From assembly GCF_016888165.1 (NCBI RefSeq), contig NZ_JACSWC010000217.1, positions 1 to 40,178 on the forward strand: a stretch of 40,178 bases of DNA, read 5' to 3'. A program made the position numbers and the translations under genes. The notes under the pieces are model-generated. The model worked only from the letters and a program-made list of their open reading frames with translations, made no database searches and was not told the origin of the DNA. This stretch comes from Halomicronema sp. CCY15110 (lineage in GTDB: Bacteria; Cyanobacteriota; Cyanobacteriia; Phormidesmidales; Phormidesmidaceae). Shown here piece after piece: positions 7,839 to 17,160 of the stretch (positions are counted from its first letter, which is position 1; every line of letters starts with the position of its first letter).

Positions 7839-7903
7839 TCATTGACTAGTCCTTGACACATCATGCATGACCTGTCATTAATGTGTCAAGGACTAGTCAA
7901 TGA
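7839..7903. repeat. perfect 23-bp inverted repeat in divergent promoter region
   Basis: Arms at 7839-7861 and 7881-7903 are exact reverse complements around a 19-base spacer that itself contains CATGCATG. Each arm includes the palindrome GACTAGTC, and a further AGTCATT-like copy lies just to the left (about 7827-7841). It sits between divergent genes starting at 7763 and 7954. The symmetry and location suggest an operator, a partition-type site or an origin element. No T-run follows, so it is not a terminator. Confidence 0.7.
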
Positions 7904-7953
7904 CAAAGCATGTAAACTTGACTCAACAGAGTGAATACTGGTGAGTCATCCCA

Positions 7954-8220
7954 ATGGATTGGAAAAGCATGGAATTACCCAAACCCAAAAATCCAAGGCC
8001 ACAGGTTGGCGAGCTAGGACTTTATGACTACTGGAGACTGGTAGTGGCATCCAAGTTAGTCAAGAAGTCTGTGGCTGCAATGTTACAGACCGCTGTGATT
8101 ACCTATCTGGAGCGCAATTGGGAGAAGCATGAGACGCGACTCACCTTAGAAGCGAACGAAAAAGGGATTGCACCAGAAGAAATGTTCTTGCGGTACGTCA
8201 ATGAAGACGTTGATAAATAG
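7954..8220 (+). CDS. 88-residue hypothetical protein, divergent to the HTH gene
   Basis: A small basic-to-acidic helical protein (LGLYDYWRLVVASKLVKKSV, then ERNWEKHETRL). A GGTGAG site lies about 9 bases before the ATG. Its size and position opposite an HTH gene, next to a large inverted repeat, fit a plasmid control or accessory replication protein, but no family motif is visible. Confidence 0.5.
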   Translation: MDWKSMELPKPKNPRPQVGELGLYDYWRLVVASKLVKKSVAAMLQTAVITYLERNWEKHETRLTLEANEKGIAPEEMFLRYVNEDVDK

Positions 8221-8450
8221 CTAATTGCTGGCAAGCTCTAGCGGTTTGACTGTTGATGTGGATACAGGTCCACTAATACAGGTCGTTTCTCGTATATTCG
8301 ATTATCACTCCTGAACTGTTGGGAGTTGAATTGTCTTGTCTAAATCGAAGGAGATCAAGCTTGCAAGTCTAAGTAGCAGAGACAGCCACACATCAAATCG
8401 CAGAAGATCTCTTGAAAGAAGTCATCACATCTTTAGATAGGAGTAACATC

Positions 8451-8786
8451 ATGAATGAATCCGCTGTAAACAAAGCGCTATCAGCTATTTTGACCACCCT
8501 GGGAGTGCCCGAAATAGCATTACATCAAGAAGCACTCGCGGCCTACCAATCAGATGATGCCGACAAGCTGCGATTACTCGCCGCAACCAATCTAGGGGAT
8601 CACTTTTGCCGCAGTTTGGGTTATGCCGTCTCTGCGAAAACCAAACCAGGGCTACCGACTGTAGCCGTCGTACTGGCTGAAGCAGCTAGGGCTGCCGCTG
8701 ACTTTGCGCGTGAAAGAGAGATGCAGAAGTTGAGCAAAGCGATCGCGGACGCTCTCGAATCTCAATCCGATATGGCAACCGCTTGA
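8451..8786 (+). CDS. 111-residue hypothetical protein
   Basis: The start is placed at the ATG at 8451 because TAGGAG lies eight bases before it. The longer frame would need a TTG. The protein is helical and Ala-rich (VNKALSAILTTLGVPEIAL, AEAARAAADFAREREMQ) without membrane segments or known motifs. The 230 bp upstream contain no other gene. Confidence 0.5.
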   Translation: MNESAVNKALSAILTTLGVPEIALHQEALAAYQSDDADKLRLLAATNLGDHFCRSLGYAVSAKTKPGLPTVAVVLAEAARAAADFAREREMQKLSKAIADALESQSDMATA

Positions 8787-8881
8787 TGGAGCAGGGGTTT
8801 TACAGAGTGTCGTGAATGACAGACTTGTCCCTATCGAATCTGCTTGAGTAAGGGCAGCCGACAGAGCAACATCTGGACCGC

Positions 8882-9106
8882 ATGAGCGATCGCATGAAGC
8901 AGATAGCCGCTGTTTTGCCAGCGGAACGGTTTCAGCAAGCAGAAGAATTCAACGAGTTAAGCAACGCGATCGCAGTCATTAACCTCACTGGTAAAACGAC
9001 AAATCGCTTGCCAATGCCCCCACCGACTGTAAAGAGATGCGGCATCTACAGAAGGCCAATCAGCGCGATCCTGATGAGTTTCAAGCCGCAGTCCAAATTT
9101 AGTTAG
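8882..9106 (+). pseudogene. possible frameshifted remnant of a small gene
   Basis: The frame from 8882 begins with plausible protein (AAVLPAERFQQAEEFNELSN) but turns unlikely after about codon 45 (VKRCGIYRRPIS). A different frame from about 9028 reads DCKEMRHLQKANQRDPDEF and stops at 9102, as if the same gene continued. This suggests one indel near 9025-9035. The flanks (8787-8881 and 9107-9314) contain nothing I can assign. Confidence 0.3.
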
Positions 9107-9314
9107 ACCGAACGTCTTAAGGACGAAAGCGATTGCTGATAGGCAGTTGACCTATCGGCGAGACGACAAGATTTTGAACCAACAACAATACCTCACCTAG
9201 TCATCACCCAGGCAGCGGGTGAGGCTCCTGTTGCAGTGCCATTTCCCATGACCTTTCGAGTCGCCAGCGGCGGGCTCACTCTTTCACCTACCGATCAATA
9301 AGGGAGATCTATTC

Positions 9315-9794
9315 ATGAACATCACGCAGCTAATCTTTTTACGTCCCCGACGAGAGACACCGCAGTCTTATAAAGATGAGGGACACTCCCTCGAAATCGG
9401 CCTGATTCCCTTGCAGAGAAGGGACTCTCGCCGTTGGGATGACGAGGTATGGCACGTTGCTCACATTGAAACTTACTCATCCTTGACAGCCACAAACAAT
9501 ACCTTCCGTGTGGCGGTGTTGACGCCTGATGGCACGATCGCCGAGCCAATGCCGCTGCGAGTTGGAGATCATCGCTTGATGTATCTCTGCATCAGCAGCG
9601 AAGACTTCGCGCTGGCTTGGCCTGAACCTGCCGAGTGCTTGCCCGAAATCGGTGGTGAAGCACCTCCATTGGAAGGCTGGCAGGTAGATCGGCTGCAAGA
9701 GTTTGAAAGCGATCGCGCCGAGGCACTTTACGATCGCGTCCTCGTTTGTTGGTGCATTCCAATCAGTGCTGAATCAGATGCCACAGCGGCCTGA
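9315..9794 (+). CDS. 159-residue hypothetical protein
   Basis: An ATG with AGGGAG about nine bases upstream opens a 159-codon frame of normal composition. Beta-rich segments (VWHVAHIETY, FRVAVLTPDG, HRLMYLCIS) are followed by an acidic C-terminal part. There is no signal peptide, membrane segment or motif that I recognise. It stands alone between noncoding stretches. Confidence 0.5.
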   Translation: MNITQLIFLRPRRETPQSYKDEGHSLEIGLIPLQRRDSRRWDDEVWHVAHIETYSSLTATNNTFRVAVLTPDGTIAEPMPLRVGDHRLMYLCISSEDFALAWPEPAECLPEIGGEAPPLEGWQVDRLQEFESDRAEALYDRVLVCWCIPISAESDATAA

Positions 9795-9919
9795 ACCCGA
9801 CGCTGGGCTATCACCACATTCCCAAAATTCTTATTGTGGACTGATTCTCTTCACCTTCAACCTGTTCCACTTCACACCATTGACCAACCCTTTTCCAATT
9901 CAATAACCGGAGTCTAGCC

Positions 9920-10102
9920 ATGAAGGGTGCTAACAGCACCGCCCAATCGTTCAATTTGGGAGGTCTCCAATGGTCATTGGCAGAGGTACACCAGTTTTTG
10001 GCCGAGCATTTCCAGAGGCGCAATCGCATCTGGAAGCGGCATGAGCATCAGTTGATGACGTACCTTTACCACTCGCAGGTGGCGTCACTGGCTTCCAAAT
10101 GA
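9920..10102 (+). CDS. 60-residue hypothetical protein
   Basis: A short frame with a CGGAG site 8-9 bases before the ATG. The helical core (WSLAEVHQFLAEHFQRRNRI) looks like real protein. Opposite-strand frames over the same bases are judged shadows because they have no ribosome site and an odd composition. Its stop is followed at once by an inverted repeat (10104-10150). Confidence 0.35.
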   Translation: MKGANSTAQSFNLGGLQWSLAEVHQFLAEHFQRRNRIWKRHEHQLMTYLYHSQVASLASK

Positions 10103-10103
10103 C

Positions 10104-10150
10104 TGTTAGGGAACAAATCGGGCGGTTTTTATTAGGAATGTACCCTAACA
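10104..10150. repeat. 8-bp inverted repeat between small gene and CRISPR array
   Basis: TGTTAGGG (10104-10111) and CCCTAACA (10143-10150) are exact complements around a 31-base loop that includes a GGGCGGTTTTTA stretch. It could end transcription of the short gene to its left or of the array from the right, but the long loop makes it a weak terminator. The rest of 10103-10241 is without a gene. Confidence 0.3.
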
Positions 10151-10241
10151 ATCTCATTTGTGGTCGTCTAATAGGGTTCTGACCTATCTGTCACACTCTG
10201 AATCCTTCATCACTGGCATTAGATTGACAAGCCCTTTACCA

Positions 10242-13200
10242 GTTTCCATTCAATTGGTTTCTCTAACAAGTAGAGACTAAAATTGGCGCTGGTCGGTCTG
10301 AGCGATTGCTTCTGGGTTTCCATTCAATTGGTTTCTCTAACAAGTAGAGACCGTCAAGCGGTTTGACCCTGACGGCAGTAGCTATATCGAGTTTCCATTC
10401 AATTGGTTTCTCTAACAAGTAGAGACACGTCAAGATTTAGGAACCGTTTGGGTAGAAATTCCTGTTTCCATTCAATTGGTTTCTCTAACAAGTAGAGACT
10501 CCTTAGTACAGGGCCAATCTTGCAGTGCGGGCTCGTTTCCATTCAATTGGTTTCTCTAACAAGTAGAGACTATGAAATTTCCCTTTATAACAACGAGTTA
10601 ATTTCCGTTTCCATTCAATTGGTTTCTCTAACAAGTAGAGACTTACCTAAATTCCCTAGAAGATTCTGAACCGAAGGGGTTTCCATTCAATTGGTTTCTC
10701 TAACAAGTAGAGACCCAAGCAGGTCAACTGACTGGCAAGGCATCGGTATCTCGTCGTTTCCATTCAATTGATTTCTCTAACAAGTAGAGACCATGCCTAT
10801 TATTCCGCTAACGCAAAAGAAAGTTAAAGGTTTCCATTCAATTGGTTTCTCTAACAAGTAGAGACTCGTTGGGTAATCGGAGACGCAAGCAGTTTATCTA
10901 GGTTTCCATTCAATTGGTTTCTCTAACAAGTAGAGACCTGAGAGCGGTTCGCGCCGCCTGCGATTATCTGGGAAGTTTCCATTCAATTGGTTTCTCTAAC
11001 AAGTAGAGACTCACCTCGTTACTGTGTGACCTCGCTGGCCCGGTGGAGTTTCCATTCAATTGGTTTCTCTAACAAGTAGAGACGTCTTGGGTTTCACTAC
11101 TTCGCTATTATTCCACTTAGTTTCCATTCAATTGGTTTCTCTAACAAGTAGAGACCTACAGCCAAAGACAAGCAGCGAGAGTCCGTTGAGGAGTTTCCAT
11201 TCAATTGGTTTCTCTAACAAGTAGAGACACAAGTGCTGATCCGCCACATGGCTAAATTTCTGAATCAGTTTCCATTCAATTGGTTTCTCTAACAAGTAGA
11301 GACTGAGGAGGAAGTTGGCTATAAGCTAAACCCGAAAACCATTTGTTTCCATTCAATTGGTTTCTCTAACAAGTAGAGACTTGAGCATACGTTGCAGGCG
11401 CTGGAGATTGATCACAAGTTTCCATTCAATTGGTTTCTCTAACAAGTAGAGACGGATCTTTATGCTTGCTGGAGCCACAATAGGCATTTTTGTTTCCATT
11501 CAATTGGTTTCTCTAACAAGTAGAGACTCCCGAACATCTAAAATACTGGCGAACTGCTATTAAGCAAGTTTCCATTCAATTGGTTTCTCTAACAAGTAGA
11601 GACATGTGCCAAAATCATCGACGGTTGAATCAGGCGATGTGAGTTTCCATTCAATTGGTTTCTCTAACAAGTAGAGACTTAGCAAAGGAGAACGACGATG
11701 AACCCATACACACCAAGTTTCCATTCAATTGGTTTCTCTAACAAGTAGAGACTCCAAAAAACCCGTCAGTTTCTCGTGAACGATGCAAGGGTTTCCATTC
11801 AATTGGTTTCTCTAACAAGTAGAGACTTCACTTTCTTACCGAGATTGCCATAAACATTTCCGGTTTCCATTCAATTGGTTTCTCTAACAAGTAGAGACAG
11901 GAATTGTCAGAACTGGCTAAAGAGATTTACGGTAAAGTTTCCATTCAATTGGTTTCTCTAACAAGTAGAGACGCTAGACGAAGATTTACTTGATTATGGC
12001 GTTGATGTGTTTCCATTCAATTGGTTTCTCTAACAAGTAGAGACACTATCACAGAGTCAGGCGTAATGTCGGGGTTCAGTTTCCATTCAATTGGTTTCTC
12101 TAACAAGTAGAGACCGAAAACTGCGATTGGAATACGGCCCGTCAGCCCCAGTTTCCATTCAATTGGTTTCTCTAACAAGTAGAGACAATTACGGAAAAGA
12201 CTGCTATTGCTTTGATGCGCCCAGAAGTTTCCATTCAATTGGTTTCTCTAACAAGTAGAGACCTATAATCGTGAGCTATTGATCGACTGGTATCAAAACC
12301 AGGTTTCCATTCAATTGGTTTCTCTAACAAGTAGAGACAGTACGTGCCCGCCGGTACCGGCACCCAGTTCCAGCCGTTTCCATTCAATTGATTTCTCTAA
12401 CAAGTAGAGACCCATCTGGCGCTGGAATATCAGCAAGAAACGGAGCGGCGTTTCCATTCAATTGGTTTCTCTAACAAGTAGAGACGGATTCGAGTTTGTC
12501 GATCAGATTGTCTGTGAGGGTGAGTTTCCATTCAATTGGTTTCTCTAACAAGTAGAGACCCGCGCAGACTTCGACAAAAAGTATCAATCGATGGGTTTCC
12601 ATTCAATTGGTTTCTCTAACAAGTAGAGACTTGAACTTTGCTTGGCAGAATCTAGCCTAGACATCCTCAGTGAGTTTCCATTCAATTGGTTTCTCTAACA
12701 AGTAGAGACTTGTAAAAGTCCTGCTGCAGTAGCTAAAGAAGCTCCGTTTCCATTCAATTGGTTTCTCTAACAAGTAGAGACTTCAAATACCTCCACCGAA
12801 AAAGAGCGCAATCAAGAGTTTCCATTCAATTGGTTTCTCTAACAAGTAGAGACGTAAATGCCCACGCTTCTATCCAGCCTCAACTAGAAACGTTTCCATT
12901 CAATTGGTTTCTCTAACAAGTAGAGACCCCTGCAATACTATTTCACTCAGAAGAACGTCGAAGTGTTTCCATTCAATTGGTTTCTCTAACAAGTAGAGAC
13001 TGATGATACCCGGTGGAGTGCCACGATTCGACTAGTTTCCATTCAATTGGTTTCTCTAACAAGTAGAGACATGGCGTCTTGTTGCCCCATGCGGAAGTCT
13101 CAAGCCTTGAGTTTCCATTCAATTGGTTTCTCTAACAAGTAGAGACTTTTCTATAAATTTTTCGACACTGAGGTTATACAACGAGTTTCCATTCAATTGG

Positions 13201-15261
13201 TTTCTCTAACAAGTAGAGACCTACGAACTGCAACACACCCGCGAATGCCTCCAGCAGTTTCCATTCAATTGGTTTCTCTAACAAGTAGAGACCTTGTAGC
13301 AGTGTTAATCTTGTGGTTAATTACACTAATGTTTCCATTCAATTGGTTTCTCTAACAAGTAGAGACTGGGCCGGATGGATGGCAAATACTTGATTGAGCA
13401 GGTGAGTTTCCATTCAATTGGTTTCTCTAACAAGTAGAGACTCGATAATTTTCCTGGTGCCCAGTTGACCGCCAACGGTTTCCATTCAATTGGTTTCTCT
13501 AACAAGTAGAGACTTATAACAAAGGTAAATATACGCTTCGGGAATATCAAAGTTTCCATTCAATTGGTTTCTCTAACAAGTAGAGACTTGAGGGTTTAGT
13601 CCCCGATGTACTTACTGAGATTCAGTTTCCATTCAATTGGTTTCTCTAACAAGTAGAGACACAAAATCATGAAGGAACCTCGGGATTGCGGTACGTTTCC
13701 ATTCAATTGGTTTCTCTAACAAGTAGAGACGCGGCTTAGGTGGTGGCGGTACCGCAGATGTCTCTAAGTTTCCATTCAATTGGTTTCTCTAACAAGTAGA
13801 GACCGAACGGCGATTTGTCGCTAACTGACGACGCCACGATGTTTCCATTCAATTGGTTTCTCTAACAAGTAGAGACTTGTTGGGCGATGGGGACAGCGGG
13901 GCGTAAAACAAGTCCGCGTTTCCATTCAATTGGTTTCTCTAACAAGTAGAGACGCGTAGCAATTTTGCAAGCGCCGATCGCGCAGGGGTTTCCATTCAAT
14001 TGGTTTCTCTAACAAGTAGAGACGCGGAAGCTCTTCACGGGCTCTTGAGATTTATATAGAGTTTCCATTCAATTGGTTTCTCTAACAAGTAGAGACTTCC
14101 AAACGGCGGCATTTTATCGGTTTCTTTTTACAAGTTTCCATTCAATTGGTTTCTCTAACAAGTAGAGACGACGCTGACCGAGCAGCGTTGTGCGGTTTTT
14201 ATCGTGAGTTTCCATTCAATTGGTTTCTCTAACAAGTAGAGACTTACGCGGAATAAGTACCGACCATCAGTGGCGGCATTAGTTTCCATTCAATTGGTTT
14301 CTCTAACAAGTAGAGACCTCGTGTTTAGGAGGTCTTGAGACCGCCAAGGTTACTCAGTTTCCATTCAATTGGTTTCTCTAACAAGTAGAGACCCAAAAAG
14401 AACCGCCGCCGCCATCGTCGCATCTGTAGTTTCCATTCAATTGGTTTCTCTAACAAGTAGAGACATAAAGCATTTTTCATCGCCCCTTTTGATTTGACTA
14501 TGTTTCCATTCAATTGGTTTCTCTAACAAGTAGAGACTTGACCTGGGCACCGCGAGACAGTTCAATGCGTTTCGAGTTTCCATTCAATTGGTTTCTCTAA
14601 CAAGTAGAGACTTGACGTTTCTCAATACCTGAGATTCTAACCTCAAGTTTCCATTCAATTGGTTTCTCTAACAAGTAGAGACCCAAGACGCGCAAAGGGT
14701 TGTGGGAACATCTAACCGAAGTTTCCATTCAATTGGTTTCTCTAACAAGTAGAGACAAAGTAATGCCTGACAAACCCCACACCAAATCAGGTGTTTCCAT
14801 TCAATTGGTTTCTCTAACAAGTAGAGACATAACGGGCAGTTGCAAGCGGCGATTTCTCAGGAGTTTCCATTCAATTGGTTTCTCTAACAAGTAGAGACCA
14901 AGAAGCCAGTCGCTTCGATCACCTAATCATTTACAGTTTCCATTCAATTGGTTTCTCTAACAAGTAGAGACTCGTCTAGCGTGGCTTCGCTATTCAGATA
15001 GACCGTGAGGTTTCCATTCAATTGGTTTCTCTAACAAGTAGAGACGTCGCTTCTTTCCAGCTTTGCAGAGTTTGCGTCAAGTTTCCATTCAATTGGTTTC
15101 TCTAACAAGTAGAGACTAATTATTAAATAGGGTACCACTGGTTAAAGTACTGGTTTCCATTCAATTGGTTTCTCTAACAAGTAGAGACTCACCGTTGATG
15201 GTGATCCGTATCGCATCGACTTTTCGTTTCCATTCAATTGGTTTCTCTAACAAGTAGAGAC
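10242..15261 (-). CRISPR. CRISPR array: 69 repeats of 36 bp, 68 spacers
   Basis: I located 69 repeat starts by hand from 10242 to 15226, spaced 70-79 bp, leaving spacers of 34-43 bases. On the plus strand the repeat begins GTTTCCATTC and ends AAGTAGAGAC. Read on the minus strand it begins GTCTCTACTT and ends GAATGGAAAC, the usual crRNA 3'-end style, so transcription is taken as leftward from the cas2 side. TCTCTA and TAGAGA inside the repeat form a 6-bp hairpin with a 5-base loop. Only repeats 8 (10756) and 30 (12376) differ, both G to A at base 16. Neither end repeat is degenerate. Short frames predicted across the repeats are artefacts. Confidence 0.98.
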
Positions 15262-15457
15262 GGCCTCTATTGTAACCTAGTGAGGCCAAGGGGTACAGCG
15301 GCGCATTGCGAGGAACCGCCCAAGGTCGGCTGCTGGGGGCAGTAGCCGACTATCTTAAGCTGACGAAAAGCAGATAGGGCAAAGGATCGAGCCATTCAAC
15401 GTAAACTCAACTAAAGCTGGGGGGCAAGTAATCCATCGCAGACACGATCAAGACTGA
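15262..15457 (-). promoter_or_regulatory. CRISPR leader-like region
   Basis: This 196-bp gap lies between cas2 and the first-transcribed repeat. On the minus strand a TACAAT box (15269-15274) lies seven bases before the first repeat and could act as a -10 element, placing transcription at or just inside the repeat. I see no convincing -35. Two inverted repeats are present: GGCCTC/GAGGCC (15262-15267, 15282-15287) and a ten-base pair with one mismatch (15325-15334, 15341-15350). Structures of this kind can guide Cas1-Cas2 integration. Confidence 0.55.
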
Positions 15458-15736
15458 TCAAATGATGGTCGAGGCAGGAAATTCAGTGAGCGGAGAACCA
15501 CACCAAATTTCGATCTGTTCGACTGTGTGCCCAGAGATAGGATAAACCCGAAAACCATCCTCTTCAGGATCGATTAACTTGAGCAAGCGCTGCCGCATTT
15601 CCCGATACTTTTTGGCCGGAAGTCGGCATTCAAACACACTGTATTGCACCCGCCGACCATAGCCTTCCAAAATATCAGACACCTTTTTGCGACGACGATT
15701 GCAGGGAATGTCATAGGTTACCAAATACAACAACAT
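15458..15736 (-). CDS. cas2: CRISPR-associated endonuclease Cas2
   Basis: A 92-residue protein with the Cas2 ferredoxin fold signature: LLYLVTYDIP with the catalytic aspartate D9, then RRVQYSVFECRL. The start is placed at the ATG at 15736, with GGGGGCGC just upstream. A TTG four codons earlier is possible. Cas2 dimers bridge Cas1 dimers in spacer integration. It follows cas1 by 12 bp on the same strand and lies next to the leader. Confidence 0.93.
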   Translation of the reverse strand: MLLYLVTYDIPCNRRRKKVSDILEGYGRRVQYSVFECRLPAKKYREMRQRLLKLIDPEEDGFRVYPISGHTVEQIEIWCGSPLTEFPASTII

Positions 15737-15748
15737 ATGCGCCCCCAA

Positions 15749-16738
15749 TTAACGAATGCGATAAGCAGCATAGGTATCATCAGGCCGTTGTAAGCAACGG
15801 ATAAACGCCTTGATCTGTTGTTTGAGCAACGCCCAGCGGACATCTTCACCATTCTCGGTTTGCACCGTTTCGTGCATTCGGGTCAAAAACGCCTGCAAAT
15901 ATCGCCGCCGCCCCGAATGATTGAGGTAGCAGGCATCAGGCTGGAAATCAAAATCTTCCTCCACTTTGAGAATGTGATGATTGACCAAATACAGCATGAG
16001 CGAATCGACAATGGGAGCGCGAAACTGCTCTAACAAATCAGACGCCAGGGCCGGATGGCGGGGTGAGGGCTGATGCAGACAAGCCCGGTAAGCATCTAAC
16101 CCTTGATTTTCGATCGCAAACAGCACATGACTCCACAACACCTGGTAACCAAAACTCAGCACCGCATTGACCGGATCTTTGGGCGGTCGCCGCGATCGCT
16201 CAGTAAAGGTAAAGTCGGAGTTAGTCAGACAGCGCCCCAGCGCCGGAAAATAAGCCGCTGCCCCCGCCCCCTCAAACCCCAATACTTGAGGAATCGTCTG
16301 CGCGGTCAAAGCCCGTTCAGCCAATTCATCTAAACTGGCGATCGCCGAGGCGAGGTCGGCTTGTGGTAGACGACGTTGCTGGCGTTGTAGCAGCACCCGA
16401 GAGTTAAGGAGTTTGGCCCCCACCAGTTGCTGCGCTACCCGGAGCCGGGCCGCCTCTGGTAAGACATATTGCAGCTCGACCAGCGCATAAGCCGCCTGGT
16501 CAACGGGCATGAGCCGACCGTAGCAGCGCCCCATGTGAGACAAATATGCCAGTGGAATCTGCCGCTGTAAACAAGATTGAATCACCGACGTAGTGACTTG
16601 GGAACGGCCAAAAATCAGGATTTGCTCTAACAGCGGCAATTGAATGCGGTCAACCACATCCTCCCGCAGTTGGACTAAGACAGTTTCTTGGCGCAGGGTG
16701 AGTTGGCATCCCTGCTGAGAGATGTAAAGCGATCGCAC
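15749..16738 (-). CDS. cas1: CRISPR-associated integrase Cas1
   Basis: A 329-residue Cas1 starting at a GTG preceded by AGGAGG. Conserved sites are visible: E156 in GFEGAGAAAYF, H222 in ACLHQPS, and D234/E237 in ASDLLEQFR, the metal-binding residues of the integrase. It is not fused to a reverse transcriptase or Cas6, unlike some type III Cas1 proteins. With Cas2 it inserts new spacers at the leader-proximal repeat. A 422-bp gap separates it from the CARF genes upstream, so cas1-cas2 may have its own promoter. Confidence 0.95.
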   Translation of the reverse strand: MRSLYISQQGCQLTLRQETVLVQLREDVVDRIQLPLLEQILIFGRSQVTTSVIQSCLQRQIPLAYLSHMGRCYGRLMPVDQAAYALVELQYVLPEAARLRVAQQLVGAKLLNSRVLLQRQQRRLPQADLASAIASLDELAERALTAQTIPQVLGFEGAGAAAYFPALGRCLTNSDFTFTERSRRPPKDPVNAVLSFGYQVLWSHVLFAIENQGLDAYRACLHQPSPRHPALASDLLEQFRAPIVDSLMLYLVNHHILKVEEDFDFQPDACYLNHSGRRRYLQAFLTRMHETVQTENGEDVRWALLKQQIKAFIRCLQRPDDTYAAYRIR

Positions 16739-17160
16739 GATAGCCTCCTAGTAAAATCTGCGACTTAGATTGGCCCGAGTGGGTCAACCAGACGCACACC
16801 TGAGATGGTTGGGGGCAGGGGGCTTAAGAACATTGAAGTGAGCATCGGCCCCTTGGTAGATAACAGGGGACCATGCTCAGATGGCTATGGTTAGGCAACA
16901 GTCAGGTCAGTCATGATTCCGCGAGGGGTGATGACGGTTCACCGTATAGCGGTGCGGACGGCATACATTTGTATGGAGGCTGGGCCGATGCTTTAATCAA
17001 TCCTTGGTTTTGCCAAGGCGTTTGCCTGCTTAAAGACAAGCCCCTTCGCCTCTAAACCCTAATCCCCTCTCCTAGGCGATCGCCCAAGGGGCATTCGCTT
17101 GGGCGAGGGGGGTGGCAGGTACAAGAGTTATCGTCCTAATTTAGTGAATGGATATTAGAG
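16739..17160. other. 422-bp intergenic region with stem-loops
   Basis: There is no credible gene here; a 60-codon plus-strand frame at 16873-17055 has no ribosome site or family resemblance. Three perfect hairpins are visible: CACCG/CGGTG near 16940-16955, CCTTGG/CCAAGG near 17004-17020, and TCGCCCAAG/CTTGGGCGA at 17080-17088 and 17098-17106. The last lies just downstream of the CARF gene ending at 17161 but has no T-run. It may slow or end transcription, or be a short dispersed repeat. The 16743-16749 AGGAGG belongs to cas1. Confidence 0.5.

Noticed and set aside
9811-10157. Minus-strand frames opposite the 60-residue gene
   Set aside because: No ribosome site and an unlikely residue mix; the plus-strand frame has both.
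12017-14894. Short open frames with repeated LYLLEKPIEWK or VSIQLVSLTSRD segments
   Set aside because: These are translations of the CRISPR repeat running through spacers, not genes.
10242-15261. Possible near-total strand bias of spacers, with plus-strand reading frames looking protein-like in most
   Set aside because: Both strands of a 36-base spacer usually have an open frame. In several cases (spacers 60, 65, 67, and perhaps 1, 4 and 12) the minus strand reads as well or better. Without protospacer matches the bias cannot be claimed.
15749-16738. Cas1 checked for a fused reverse transcriptase or Cas6 that would allow RNA-derived spacers
   Set aside because: The protein is 329 residues, the size of Cas1 alone, and no RT motif (such as YxDD) was seen in the cas region.
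16873-17055. 60-codon plus-strand frame between cas1 and the CARF genes
   Set aside because: No ribosome site or family resemblance; the stretch is better described as intergenic with hairpins.
17080-17106. Inverted repeat considered as a rho-independent terminator
   Set aside because: No run of T follows the stem on the transcribed strand, so it is listed only as a stem-loop.
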